Shown here: positions 30,151 through 39,090 of the stretch, one piece after another
How the letters are laid out: each line of letters starts with the position of its first letter
Position numbering within the stretch: position 1 is the first letter of the stretch
NCBI GenBank assembly: GCA_964545205.1
Contig: CAZJFH010000039.1
Location: 1 to 45,993 of the forward strand
Source of the DNA: CAZJFH01 sp964545205
GTDB lineage: Bacteria > Pseudomonadota > Alphaproteobacteria > Rhodospirillales > Magnetospirillaceae
DNA: 45,993 nt
Reading direction: 5' to 3'
Translations under genes and position numbers: made by a program
Notes under the pieces: model-generated
Databases searched by the model: none
Told to the model about the DNA's origin: nothing
The model's input: the letters and a program-made list of their open reading frames with translations, nothing else

Positions 30151-32157
30151 ATGCGGTCGCCGAGGGGGCCGGCCGCTGCGCATCTGGCGGGTGTCACGCA
30201 AATGCTTGCGAATGTAACGGGATGTGAGTTCCGGTCCGACGCCGCCGCACACGGCGGGGCGTTGGACGAGGTCATCGACGACGCGGCGCGGGACTTGCTG
30301 GCGAGGCAGGCGCCGGACGGCCACTGGGTGTTCGAGCTGGAGGCCGACGCGACCATTCCGGCCGAATACATCTTCCTGAACCACTATCTCGGCCGCATCG
30401 ACGACGCGCTGGAGGCCAAGCTCGGCGCGTATCTGCGCACCATCCAGGGCGCGCACGGCGGCTGGCCGCTCTACCACGACGGCGACTTCAACATCAGCGC
30501 CTCGGTCAAGGCCTATTACGCGCTGAAGCTGATCGGCGACGACGTCGACGCGCCGCACATGGTCCGTGCCCGCGAGGCGATCCTGGCCCATGGCGGCGCT
30601 GCCAGGGCCAACGTCTTCACCCGCTACGCGCTGGCGCTGTTCGAGCAGGTGCCCTGGCGCGCGGTGCCGGTGATGCCGGTCGAGGCCGTGCTGCTGCCCA
30701 AGTGGTTTCCGTTCCACATGGACAAGGTCAGCTACTGGTCGCGCACGGTGATGATCCCGCTGCTGGTGCTGGCCTCGCTGAAGCCGAAGGCGCGCAATCC
30801 GCGCGGCGTCGGCATCCCCGAGCTGTTCATCGTGCCGCCCGAGCAGGAGCGCGAGTACCACCACAATCCCACCGGCAGCCGCCTGGGCGAGATGCTGCTC
30901 AAGGTCGACCGCGTCTTGCGCGTCGTCGAGCCGCACCTGCCGCAGGGCGTGCGCAAGAAGGCCATCGACTGGTCGGTCGACTGGGTCATGGAGCGCCTGA
31001 ACGGCGAGGACGGCCTGGGCGCCATCTTCCCGGCGATGGCCAACTCGCTGATGATGTTCGACGCCCTCGGCTACGACCTCGACGCCGAGCCGTGCCGGAC
31101 AATCCGCCGCTCGATCGACCTGCTGATCGTCGACAAGGGCGACAGCGCCTATTGCCAGCCCTGCGTGTCGCCGGTCTGGGACACGGGCCTGGCGGCGCAG
31201 GCGCTGCTCGAGGCCGGCGTGCCGGCCGACCATCCGCAGATGAAGAAGGCCGCCGAGTGGCTGCGCTCGAAGCAGGTGCTCGACGTGGTCGGCGACTGGG
31301 CGGCGCAGCGGCCCAACCTGCGGCCGGGCGGCTGGGCGTTCCAGTACGCCAATCCCCATTATCCCGACGTCGACGACACCGCCGTGGTCGGCATCGCCCT
31401 CGACCGCGGCGGCGAGCCGGAGTCGCGCGAGGCGGTCGACCGCGCCGCCGAGTGGATCGTCGGCATGCAGTCGTCGAACGGCGGCTGGGCGGCGTTCGAC
31501 GCCGAGAACGAGCACTATCACCTCAACCACATCCCGTTCGCCGACCATGGCGCGCTGCTCGACCCGCCGACGCTCGACGTCTCGGCGCGCTGCCTGAGCT
31601 TCCTGGCGCAGATCGGCTACGATCGCGACCACCCGGTGATCGACCGCGGCCTCGAATACATGCGCCGCGAGCAGGAGCCGGACGGCTCGTGGTTCGGGCG
31701 CTGGGGCACCAACTACATCTACGGCACCTGGTCGGCGCTGTGCGCCTTCAACGTCTGCGGCGAGGACGCCGACGCGCCGCACATCCGCAAGGCCGTCGCG
31801 TGGATCAAGGCGCGCCAGCGCGAGGACGGCGGCTGGGGCGAGGACTGCGCCAGCTACTGGGACGAGCGCAAGGACGAGTGCAAGACCTCGACGCCGTCGC
31901 AGACCGCCTGGGCGGTGCTGGCGCTGATGGCGGTCGGCGAGGTCGAATCCGAGGCGGTGCGCCGCGGCGTCGAATACCTGCTCGGCTGCCCGCGCAACGG
32001 CGCCAAGTGGGAAGAGGAGTTCTTCACCGCCGTCGGCTTCCCGCGGGTGTTCTATCTGCGCTACCACGGCTATTCCGCCTATTTCCCCCTGTGGGCGCTG
32101 GCCCGCTACCGCAGCCTGCGCAGCGGCAACGCCCGGTTCCCGATGCACGGGATGTGA
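30151..32157 (+). CDS. shc: Squalene-hopene cyclase
   Basis: A 668-residue monotopic membrane cyclase, slightly longer than the classic 630 or so. The catalytic acid motif is D406-V-D408-D409-T-A, and QW repeats (QxxxGxW) are visible as QAPDGHW, QSSNGGW, QEPDGSW and QREDGGW. EYIFLNHYLG and PSQTAWAV..ALMAVG match family blocks. It folds squalene into hopene/diplopterol at the inner-membrane face. The ATG at 30151 has GAAGGGGCG about 6 nt upstream; a second in-frame ATG 17 codons on is possible. The stop overlaps the next gene as GTGA. Heads the shc-hpnG-hpnA operon. Confidence 0.95.
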   Translation: MRSPRGPAAAHLAGVTQMLANVTGCEFRSDAAAHGGALDEVIDDAARDLLARQAPDGHWVFELEADATIPAEYIFLNHYLGRIDDALEAKLGAYLRTIQGAHGGWPLYHDGDFNISASVKAYYALKLIGDDVDAPHMVRAREAILAHGGAARANVFTRYALALFEQVPWRAVPVMPVEAVLLPKWFPFHMDKVSYWSRTVMIPLLVLASLKPKARNPRGVGIPELFIVPPEQEREYHHNPTGSRLGEMLLKVDRVLRVVEPHLPQGVRKKAIDWSVDWVMERLNGEDGLGAIFPAMANSLMMFDALGYDLDAEPCRTIRRSIDLLIVDKGDSAYCQPCVSPVWDTGLAAQALLEAGVPADHPQMKKAAEWLRSKQVLDVVGDWAAQRPNLRPGGWAFQYANPHYPDVDDTAVVGIALDRGGEPESREAVDRAAEWIVGMQSSNGGWAAFDAENEHYHLNHIPFADHGALLDPPTLDVSARCLSFLAQIGYDRDHPVIDRGLEYMRREQEPDGSWFGRWGTNYIYGTWSALCAFNVCGEDADAPHIRKAVAWIKARQREDGGWGEDCASYWDERKDECKTSTPSQTAWAVLALMAVGEVESEAVRRGVEYLLGCPRNGAKWEEEFFTAVGFPRVFYLRYHGYSAYFPLWALARYRSLRSGNARFPMHGM

Positions 32158-32816
32158 CGATCGGGGTCGTCACCGGCCTGGCCGACGAGGCCGGCTGTCT
32201 GAGCGGCTGCGGCCGGGCCGTGCGCGTCCTGTGCGGCGGCCCGGGGCCGGCGCGCGCCGCCGCGGCGGCGCGCGGCCTGATCGCCGACGGCGCCGCGACG
32301 CTGGTCAGCTTCGGCGTCGCCGGCGCCCTGGCCCCCGGGCTGCGGGCGGGCGAGCTGGTGCTGGCCGGCGTGGTGGTGTTTCCCAACGGGCGCCGCGTGG
32401 CGGCCGAGGTCGTCGAGCCGCCGGCGACCGGACGCGTCCATCGCGGATTGCTGGCCGGTAGCGACGTGCCGGTGCTGACGCCGGCGGCCAAGCGGCGGCT
32501 GTTCGACGACACCGGCGCGCTGGCGGTCGACATGGAGAGCCACGCCGTCGCCGCGGCCGCCCACGCCGCCGGATTGCCCTTCGTCGCCTTGCGCGCCATC
32601 GTCGACGCCAGCGACCAGGCGGTTCCAGACCTGGCGCTGGCCGGCATGGGCGCCGACGGCCGCACCCGGGCGCTGCCGGTGGTGCGCGGCCTGCTGCGGC
32701 GACCGGGCGCGCTGCCGGGGCTGCTGAGGCTCCGACGCGACATGCGGGCGGCGCTGGCGGCCCTGCGGGAGGTCGCGCCGGAGCTCGAGGCGATGATCAG
32801 GGGAGGGACGCGATGA
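32154..32816 (+). CDS. hpnG: Hopanoid-associated nucleoside phosphorylase HpnG
   Basis: A 220-residue phosphorylase-fold protein. SFGVAGAL (oxyanion-type loop) and VDMESHAVAAAAHAAGLPFVALRAIVDASD, read in two parts, are the nucleoside phosphorylase core with the MES motif. HpnG proteins cleave adenine from adenosylhopane during ribosylhopane formation. The GTG at 32154 lies four bases before the shc stop ends (GTGA overlap), and the residues right after it match the family start (TIGVVTGL). The stop overlaps hpnA (ATGA at 32813-32816). The partner radical-SAM HpnH is not in the window. Confidence 0.9.
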   Translation: MTIGVVTGLADEAGCLSGCGRAVRVLCGGPGPARAAAAARGLIADGAATLVSFGVAGALAPGLRAGELVLAGVVVFPNGRRVAAEVVEPPATGRVHRGLLAGSDVPVLTPAAKRRLFDDTGALAVDMESHAVAAAAHAAGLPFVALRAIVDASDQAVPDLALAGMGADGRTRALPVVRGLLRRPGALPGLLRLRRDMRAALAALREVAPELEAMIRGGTR

Positions 32817-33805
32817 CGGTGTTGGTGACGGGCGGGACCGGCTTCGTCGGCGCGGCGGTGGTGCGCAAGCTGCTCGAGCGCGGCGAGGCGGTGCGCGCGC
32901 TGGCGCGGCCGCGCGGCGACCGCAGCAATCTCGCCGGCCTCGACGTCGAGATCGTCGAGGGCGACCTGACCGATCCCGCCTCGCTGACCCGCGCCGCCGC
33001 CGGCTGCAGCGGGCTGTTCCACGTCGCCGCCGACTACCGGCTGTGGGTGCCCGATCCGGACGCGATGCTGACGGCCAACGTCGACGGCAGCCGCGCCATC
33101 GTCCGCGCCGCCGCCGAGGCCGGGGCGAGCCGCATCGTCTACACCTCGTCGGTCGCCACGCTGGGGATTCCGAAGGACGGCGGGCCGGGGCGCGAGGACA
33201 CGCCGGTGTCGCTGGCCGACATGATCGGCCCCTACAAGCGCTCCAAGTTCCTCGCCGAGGAGGCGGTCAGGCGCCTGGTCCGCGAAGAGGGCGCGCCGGT
33301 GGTGATCGTCAATCCGTCGACCCCGGTCGGCCCGCGCGACGTCAAGCCGACGCCGACCGGGCGCATGATCGTGGAGGCGGCGATGGGCAAGATGCCGGCC
33401 TATGTCGATACCGGCCTCAACATCGTCGACGTCGACGACGTCGCCGAGGGCCACCTGCTGGCCCGCGACAAGGGCCGGATCGGCGAGCGCTACGTGCTCG
33501 GCGGCGAGGACATGACGCTGGGCGCCATCCTGGCCGAGGTCGCGGCGATCGTCGGCCGGCCGGCGCCGAAGATCTGCATCCCGCACGCCGTGGTGCTGCC
33601 GATCGCCCATCTCGCCGAGGCCTGGGCGCGGGCCTTCGGCGGCGAGCCGTTCGCCACCGTCGACGGCGTGCGCATGGCGCGCAAGAAGATGTTCTTCTCG
33701 TCCGACAAGGCCCGCGCCGAACTCGGCTACACCAGCCGCCCGGCGTCCGAGGCGCTGGCCCGCGCCGTGGCGTGGTTCAGGGACAACGGGTATCTGAAGG
33801 GGTGA
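32813..33805 (+). CDS. hpnA: Hopanoid-associated sugar-nucleotide epimerase/dehydrogenase HpnA
   Basis: A 330-residue extended-SDR protein. The Rossmann loop VTGGTGFVGAAVV is at the start. GDLTDPASL, the catalytic Y of MIGPYKRSKFLAEEAVRRL (YxxxK) and VNPSTPVGPRDVKPTPTGRMI are hopanoid-type SDR features. It is assumed to act on a sugar or side chain of a hopanoid, but the exact reaction is not established from sequence. It overlaps hpnG by 4 nt. Nothing related follows; the TA remnant starts 14 bp after the stop on the opposite strand. Confidence 0.9.
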   Translation: MTVLVTGGTGFVGAAVVRKLLERGEAVRALARPRGDRSNLAGLDVEIVEGDLTDPASLTRAAAGCSGLFHVAADYRLWVPDPDAMLTANVDGSRAIVRAAAEAGASRIVYTSSVATLGIPKDGGPGREDTPVSLADMIGPYKRSKFLAEEAVRRLVREEGAPVVIVNPSTPVGPRDVKPTPTGRMIVEAAMGKMPAYVDTGLNIVDVDDVAEGHLLARDKGRIGERYVLGGEDMTLGAILAEVAAIVGRPAPKICIPHAVVLPIAHLAEAWARAFGGEPFATVDGVRMARKKMFFSSDKARAELGYTSRPASEALARAVAWFRDNGYLKG

Positions 33806-33819
33806 GGCGGGCGTGGCGC

Positions 33820-34217
33820 TCAGTCGCGGGACGTCGCGGCGAGCAGTCGTTTCCGGTATAGCGTGCCGATGGCGGAAACCACGGTCGCGAATAGGCGGGG
33901 CGGCAGGTATCCGTAGTCGAACCGGCCGGGTTGCCCGGGAACTTCGCGCAGGTCGTAGCTGGGCCAGACGAACCTGTTCACCTCGCCGACGACGATCCAG
34001 GAATTCTGGTCGTCGAGTCCGAGGTGCGCCTTGACGCGCGGCGGAATCAAGATTGCGGCTTCGGGATCGTCAGGCCGTCTGCGTCGTCGTACTGGGCGAC
34101 GAGAATGATGGCGCAAGGTCTGTCCTTCGCGCCTTCGACCCGCCCCTCATCGCGCTCCCGCCGCCATAGATAGGAATACGACACCACCAAACCGGGACGG
34201 GGCTGCGGCAGTGCCAT
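33820..34217 (-). pseudogene. Frameshifted PemK/MazF-like toxin remnant
   Basis: On the minus strand, ATG 34217 starts 6 nt after the antitoxin stop and encodes 56 residues (MALPQPRPGLVVSYSYLWRR to VAQYDDADGLTIPKPQS) before TGA at 34049-34047. The rest of the protein continues in another frame from about 34071 to 33820: DPEAAILIPPRVKAHLGL, DQNSWIVVGEVNRFVWP, FDYGYLPPRLF. Read together they look like one PemK-like toxin of ~150 residues, with roughly a dozen residues missing at the junction (34072-34080). So a deletion plus frameshift has probably inactivated it. The family name is recalled, not searched. Programmed frameshifting or sequencing error are alternatives. Confidence 0.65.
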
Positions 34218-34223
34218 CGGCGG

Positions 34224-34496
34224 TCATTTCTCGTCATCGAGGAGGCGGTCGAGGTCGTCGTGCTCCGGGGCCATCCGGCTGGCCGTGATCGCCGCGATTT
34301 CCGTCTCGCCGAGTTCCTCGACGGCGTAGGCCTTGCGCGCAAACGCCTCCAGGCGCTTGAGTTCGTTGTACTCTGCAGCCGAGACGAAAAACCCGCTCAC
34401 GCGGCCGTGGCTGGTGATGGCGATGGCCTCGCGCTGCGCTTCCTCGCGGAAACGGCCGAAATTGCGGGCGAAATCGCTAGCGGAAACCTTGACCAT
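34224..34496 (-). CDS. Phd/YefM-family antitoxin
   Basis: A 90-residue protein. The start VKVSASDFARNFGRFREEAQREAI and ITSHGRVSGFFVSAAEYNELKRLE match the DNA-binding fold of Phd/YefM antitoxins. The acidic C-terminal segment (EHDDLDRLLDDEK) would neutralise a toxin. ATG 34496 has AGGAGG 6-8 nt upstream, so it is preferred to an in-frame ATG at 34541 that lies inside the inverted repeat. The toxin-like remnant follows 6 nt later. The intact frame, strong ribosome site and elaborate upstream repeat suggest it is still expressed and autoregulated. Confidence 0.85.
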   Translation of the reverse strand: MVKVSASDFARNFGRFREEAQREAIAITSHGRVSGFFVSAAEYNELKRLEAFARKAYAVEELGETEIAAITASRMAPEHDDLDRLLDDEK

Positions 34497-34513
34497 CGCT
34501 GCCTCCTGCCGAA

Positions 34514-34552
34514 GCTTACGCAATTTGCGTGATTTGCGCAAATTACGTAAGC
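34514..34552. promoter_or_regulatory. Inverted-repeat operator upstream of the antitoxin
   Basis: GCTTACGCAATTTGCG (34514-34529) and CGCAAATTACGTAAGC (34537-34552) are complementary at 15 of 16 positions, with a TGATTTG spacer. Inside lie the palindrome TTTGCGCAAA (34533-34542) and a repeated ATTTGCG at 34523 and 34532. This AT-richer element lies between the stop of hpnN and the antitoxin start (18 nt away), as expected for an antitoxin autoregulation site. A hairpin terminator for hpnN is less likely, as no T-run follows on the minus strand. Confidence 0.6.
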
Positions 34553-34568
34553 GGAGGGGATCGCACCA

Positions 34569-37229
34569 TCAAGCCCGCCCCTCGCCGCGCCGGGCCAGCC
34601 AGTTCGACATCGTCGGCAGGATCACCAGGGTCGCCAGCAGGGTGTAGCCGATGGCGATGGTCAGCAGGATGCCCATGCTGGCGGTGCCCTTGTGGTCGGA
34701 CAGCGCCAGGCTGCCGAACGAGGCGACGGTGGTCAGGGCGCTGAAGATGATCGCCCGCGGCGTGCTGGTGCCGAGCACGTCCATCGCCGTCTCGCTGCGC
34801 GCCTCCAGCCGGGAGCGCATCACGAAATGGATGCCGTTGGCGACGCCGAGGCCGAACAGCAGCGGCAGCACGATGACGTTGGCGAAGTTGAACGGCAGGT
34901 CGAGGATCACCGTCGTCGCCACCAGCATCAGCGCGGCGATCGACAGCGGCGTCAGCACCAGCAGGGTGTCGCGGACGCTGCGCAGGATGGCCAGCAGCAG
35001 CAGCGTGATCACCAGCAGCGCGGTGGCCGAGGCCTGCCAGAAGGCGTCGACGACCGCGTCGCCGGCCTCCATGATCACCACCGGCGCGCCGGTGACGTCG
35101 GGGGCGACGCTGCGCACCGCCTGGATGAACTCGCGCATCTGCGCCGGGTCGCGCATGTTGCCGGCCGGCAGCACCTGCAGCCGCGAGCGGCCGTCGGCGG
35201 CGACCATGCGCTCCTTGATGTAGGCCGGCAGGTCTTCCAGCGCGACCGGCTCGGCGGCCAGCGAGGCGCGCAGCTCGTCCAGCCGCGCCGGCAGCCCGCC
35301 GATCAGCCGGTGTTCGAGCTCGCGCAAGGTGGCGTCGCCGGGAACGCCGCCGCCGCCCAGGCGCTCGAAGGCGGCGGCCAGGCGCCGCGCCGGGCCGGCC
35401 AGCGGCCCGCTGCCGGCCGCGGTCTGGTGCAGCGCGGCGGTGAAGTTCCGCCAGGCGCGCGCGCGGTCGCTGGCCCGCTGCGGCGGCGCCGGATCGGGCG
35501 ACAGCACCGGGATCATCATGCCCGACAGGCCGGCGATGATGTCGAGCTTCTCGTCCTGCTCGGCGGGCACGAGGTCGTCGATGCTGATCACGCCCTCGAC
35601 CTGCGGCAGCCGCTCCAGGCGCCGCTCGACGGTGCGGCCGCTCTCGATGTCGCGCGTCAGCACCGTCACCGCGTAGGGATTGGTCTGGCTGTCGCCCATC
35701 AGGTCGAGCAGGGTGCGCACCGACTCGGTCTTCGGGTCGCGCAGGTTCATCGGATCGAAGTCGAAGCGGGCGAAGGGCAGGGCGGCGGTGGCGCACAGTC
35801 CGAGCAGCAGCCCGGCGGCCGCCACCTTGCCCGAATGGCGGTTGAGCGCGCCGCGCATGTGCCCGGCGATCGGCGCGCTGCGCGACCGCCGCGGGCGGCC
35901 GACCGACGGCGGCATCAGCGTCAGCAGCGCCGGCAGCACGGTGAGGTTGGCGATCAGGGCGATCACCATGCCGCCGGCCGAAATGATCCCCAGCTCGGCG
36001 AGGCCGATATAGGCGGTGGGCACGAACGAGACGAAGCCGATCGCCGCGGTCAGCGCCGACAGCGCCAGCGCGCCGCCGACGCTCTCGCCGGCGCGGGTCA
36101 GCGCCGAGTTGGCGTCGCCGAGGTCGAAGCCTTCCTTGGCGCGCAGGCCGTAATGGATGCCGAAATCGACCGACAGGCCGATGAACAGCACCGCGAAGGC
36201 GACCGAGAGCAGGTTGAGATGGCCGATGGCGATCGCCGCGTAGCCGGCGGTCCATACCAGGCCGATCACCAGGGTGACCATGGTCGCCAGGCCGAGGCGC
36301 AGCGAGCGCAGCCCGATGAACAGCAGGCCGGCGACCAGCAGGAACGAGATCAGGCCGATCATGCCCATGTTCTGCTCGACGGTCTTGAGCTCCTCCTGCT
36401 CGAGCGCGGCGCTGCCGGTCAGGCGCAGGCTGACGCCGGCGTGCTGGAGGTCGAGGTCGCGCGCGAGATCGCGCAGCTCGGCGATCGCCGCGTTGGCCGG
36501 CTGCAGCGACTCGTGGTCGAGGCGCGGCTGCACCAGGATCAGCTGGCGGCGCTCGCCGGGCAGGGCCGGCTGGCCGCGCAGCACGTCGCGCCAGGACAGC
36601 GACTCGGGCCGGCCCTGCGCCTGGGCCGCCGCGACCTGGGCGACGCGGTCGAGCAGGGCGGCGAGGGTGGCGGTCTCGGTGCCCTCCTGCGCGCCCATCT
36701 GCTCCAGCGCCAGTTCGAGCACGCCGAGGAAGCCGCGCAGCGACTGATCCGAGGCCAGCCGCGCCAGCAGGCCCTGGGACTCGGCGATGCGGTCGGCCAT
36801 CTCCGAAAGCTCGTCGACGTCGCCGTAGAGCAGGCCGCTTTGCTGGAAGAACGGCTCGGAGGCGGGGTAGAACACCGTCCGGAACAGCTCCGGCCGCGCC
36901 TTCAGCTCGGAGGTCAGCCGGCTGGCGGCATCGGCGGTGCTGTCGCTGCTGACCCCGTCCAGCACCACCACGATGACGTCGGAATACTGCGGAAACGCCT
37001 GCCGCTGAGCCTTGTCGAGCTTGCGGAAGCTCAGCTCGGGCGACAGCATGTCCTCGGTGTCGGTGTTGATCTGGATGGTGCTGGCGCTGACGGCGAACAG
37101 CGCCACGGTCAGCAGCAGCGAGGCCGCCATCACCAGCTTGGCGTGGCGCTGGACCCAGCCGACCCAGCGGCCGAGAATCCGCCGTCCGGCGGAACCAGGC
37201 TCGCCGGGATTGTGTTTGCCGTCCATCAT
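34569..37229 (-). CDS. hpnN: Hopanoid transporter HpnN (RND/MMPL family)
   Basis: An 886-residue inner-membrane RND protein. A first helix (about residues 33-52) is followed by a large periplasmic domain. Then come helix groups with FLLVAGLLFIGLRSLRLGLATMVTL and the SVDFGIHYGLRAKEGFD-type intramembrane motif; the C-terminal half repeats the pattern (VLPLLFGLGVANGIHFVMR). HpnN proteins move hopanoids from inner to outer membrane in alphaproteobacteria. The ATG at 37229 is divergent from hpnM, with 68 bp between starts. The gene ends just next to the TA operator. Length and topology are usual for the family. Confidence 0.93.
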   Translation of the reverse strand: MMDGKHNPGEPGSAGRRILGRWVGWVQRHAKLVMAASLLLTVALFAVSASTIQINTDTEDMLSPELSFRKLDKAQRQAFPQYSDVIVVVLDGVSSDSTADAASRLTSELKARPELFRTVFYPASEPFFQQSGLLYGDVDELSEMADRIAESQGLLARLASDQSLRGFLGVLELALEQMGAQEGTETATLAALLDRVAQVAAAQAQGRPESLSWRDVLRGQPALPGERRQLILVQPRLDHESLQPANAAIAELRDLARDLDLQHAGVSLRLTGSAALEQEELKTVEQNMGMIGLISFLLVAGLLFIGLRSLRLGLATMVTLVIGLVWTAGYAAIAIGHLNLLSVAFAVLFIGLSVDFGIHYGLRAKEGFDLGDANSALTRAGESVGGALALSALTAAIGFVSFVPTAYIGLAELGIISAGGMVIALIANLTVLPALLTLMPPSVGRPRRSRSAPIAGHMRGALNRHSGKVAAAGLLLGLCATAALPFARFDFDPMNLRDPKTESVRTLLDLMGDSQTNPYAVTVLTRDIESGRTVERRLERLPQVEGVISIDDLVPAEQDEKLDIIAGLSGMMIPVLSPDPAPPQRASDRARAWRNFTAALHQTAAGSGPLAGPARRLAAAFERLGGGGVPGDATLRELEHRLIGGLPARLDELRASLAAEPVALEDLPAYIKERMVAADGRSRLQVLPAGNMRDPAQMREFIQAVRSVAPDVTGAPVVIMEAGDAVVDAFWQASATALLVITLLLLAILRSVRDTLLVLTPLSIAALMLVATTVILDLPFNFANVIVLPLLFGLGVANGIHFVMRSRLEARSETAMDVLGTSTPRAIIFSALTTVASFGSLALSDHKGTASMGILLTIAIGYTLLATLVILPTMSNWLARRGEGRA

Positions 37230-37297
37230 TCTTCAGACTATGCCTATGCCCGGGGATGGGGCCCCTGCAACCCTGAACTCCACGGAGGATTTATACC

Positions 37298-37915
37298 GTG
37301 TCGATTGGTCGAGTTGCGCGAATTTTCTCGTTCGTGCTGGCGCTGCAGGTTATAGCGCCGGCCATCGCCGCACAGCAAGCATCGCCCGCCGGGGTCGTCG
37401 AAAGTTTGCACGAGACTCTGCTTTCGGTGATGCGGAACGCGGATCAGCTCGGATACGAGGGTCGTCTGCAGCGACTGGCGCCGGTGCTCCAGCGCGCCTA
37501 CGACTACGACCAGATGTCCAAGGTGGCCTCCGGCAGCTTCTGGAAACGGTTCTCGCCCGACCAGCGCGCCCGCCTCGCCGACGCCTTCGCCCGCATGTCG
37601 GCCGCCACCTACGCCGCGCGCTTCGACGATTACGGCGGCGAGAAATTCGTGACCACCGGCACCAAGGAGGCGCCCGGCGGCGGCACCGTGGTCCAGACCC
37701 AGCTCGTGCGGCCCGGCGCCGAGACGGTGTCGCTCGACTACCTCGTAAAGCAGACCGACGAAGGTATGCAGATCGTCGACGTCTTCTACATGGGAGGTAT
37801 CAGCGAGGTTGCCAACCAGCGCAGCCAGTTTCTTTCCGTGCTGAAGGCCGGCGGCTACGAGCAGCTTCTGGAGGCCCTCAACCAGAAAGCCCAGCAGCAG
37901 GCGGCGGCGCGGTGA
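37298..37915 (+). CDS. hpnM: Hopanoid-associated periplasmic MlaC-like protein HpnM
   Basis: A 205-residue secreted protein of the Ttg2/MlaC family. The signal peptide ends near AIAAQ (about residue 25). The mature part has LQRLAPVLQRAYDYDQMSKVASGSFWKRFSPDQRARLADAFARM, read as helices, and YLVKQTDEGMQIVDVFYMGGISEVANQRSQF at the end. MlaC proteins carry lipids across the periplasm, so a hopanoid carrier for HpnN is plausible. The GTG at 37298 is used because GGAGGATTTATACC precedes it and no ATG fits. It overlaps hpnB by one base (TGATG). Confidence 0.9.
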   Translation: MSIGRVARIFSFVLALQVIAPAIAAQQASPAGVVESLHETLLSVMRNADQLGYEGRLQRLAPVLQRAYDYDQMSKVASGSFWKRFSPDQRARLADAFARMSAATYAARFDDYGGEKFVTTGTKEAPGGGTVVQTQLVRPGAETVSLDYLVKQTDEGMQIVDVFYMGGISEVANQRSQFLSVLKAGGYEQLLEALNQKAQQQAAAR

Positions 37916-39090
37916 TGCTGGCCGCCGCGATCGGCCTTGCCGCCGTCTCGCTTCTGGTCTGGCTCGGCCTGGTGCTCGCCCATGGCGGCTTCTGGCGCGC
38001 CGACCAGCGGCTGGGCCCGGCGCCGACCGGCGCGCCGGGGCCGCTGCCCCGGGTGGTGGCGGTGGTGCCGGCGCGCGACGAGGCGGCGGTGATCGCACGC
38101 TCGATCGGCTCGCTGCTGCGCCAGCGCTACGACGGCGCCTTCAAGGTCGTTCTGGTCGACGACCATTCCAGCGACGGCACCGCCGAGATCGCCCGCGCCG
38201 CGGCGGCCGAGGCGGGTGCCGGCGACCGCCTGGTGGTGACCCGGGCGGCGCCGCTGCCCGACGGCTGGGCCGGCAAGATGTGGGCGGTCGCCCAGGGCGT
38301 CATCAAGGCCGAGGAACTGGAGCCCGAGGCCGACTACGTCCTGTTCACGGACGCCGACATCGAGCATGGCGACGACGCGCTGGCCCGCCTGGTCGCCAAG
38401 GCCGAGGCCGGGCGGCTGGACATGGTGTCGCTGATGGTGCTGCTGAACTGCCGCTCGGCGGCCGAGAAGCTGCTGATCCCGGCCTTCGTCTACTTCTTCC
38501 AGAAGCTCTACCCGTTCCGCCGCGTCAACGATCCCCGCCGCAGGCTGGCCGCGGCGGCGGGCGGCTGCATGCTGGTGCGCCGCGCCGCGCTGGAGCGCGC
38601 CGGCGGCATCCCGGCGATCAAGAGCGCGATCATCGACGACTGCGCCCTGGCCCGGGCGATCAAGGCCGGCGGGCCGATCTGGCTGGGGCTGACCCGGCGC
38701 AGCGCCTCGATCCGGCCCTATCCGGCCGTGGCCGACGTCTGGAACATGGTCGCCCGCACCGCCTACACCCAGCTTCGGTATTCGCCCCTGCTGCTGCTCG
38801 GCACGGTGCTCGGCATGGTGCTGGTCTACATCGTGCCGCCGGCGGCGGTGGTCGCCGGCGCGGCCGTGCGGTCGCCGTGGCTGGTCGGGCTGGGCGGCGC
38901 CGCCTGGCTGCTGATGATGGCGAGCTTCCTGCCGACGCTGCGGCTCTATCGCATGGGGCCGTGGCATGCGCCGGCCTTGCCCGTCGCCGCCCTGCTCTAC
39001 ACCCTGATGACCGTCGATTCCGCCTGGCGCCACTGGCGCGGGCGCGGCGGCGGCTGGAAGGGCCGCACCTACGCCGGAGCCTCGTCGTGA
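37915..39090 (+). CDS. hpnB: Hopanoid-associated glycosyltransferase HpnB (GT2 family)
   Basis: A 391-residue membrane glycosyltransferase. A first helix (about 3-21) precedes the GT-A domain with VVPARDEAAVIARSIGSLL, VLVDDHSSDGT, the acidic DADIE (DxD-like) and IKSAIIDDCALARAI (catalytic region). Two or three more helices end the protein (LLLLGTVLGMVLVYIVPP, WLLMMASFLP). HpnB is found in hopanoid clusters and is thought to glycosylate a hopanoid, but its reaction is not settled. The stop overlaps hpnC (GTGA at 39087-39090). Confidence 0.9.
   Translation: MLAAAIGLAAVSLLVWLGLVLAHGGFWRADQRLGPAPTGAPGPLPRVVAVVPARDEAAVIARSIGSLLRQRYDGAFKVVLVDDHSSDGTAEIARAAAAEAGAGDRLVVTRAAPLPDGWAGKMWAVAQGVIKAEELEPEADYVLFTDADIEHGDDALARLVAKAEAGRLDMVSLMVLLNCRSAAEKLLIPAFVYFFQKLYPFRRVNDPRRRLAAAAGGCMLVRRAALERAGGIPAIKSAIIDDCALARAIKAGGPIWLGLTRRSASIRPYPAVADVWNMVARTAYTQLRYSPLLLLGTVLGMVLVYIVPPAAVVAGAAVRSPWLVGLGGAAWLLMMASFLPTLRLYRMGPWHAPALPVAALLYTLMTVDSAWRHWRGRGGGWKGRTYAGASS

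Noticed and set aside
30052..32148. A 698-codon minus-strand frame opposite shc
   Set aside because: It mirrors the cyclase and has no recognisable domain.
34692..37355. An 887-codon plus-strand frame opposite hpnN
   Set aside because: Composition is Q/R/H/D rich and repetitive; it is the reverse reading of a clear RND transporter.
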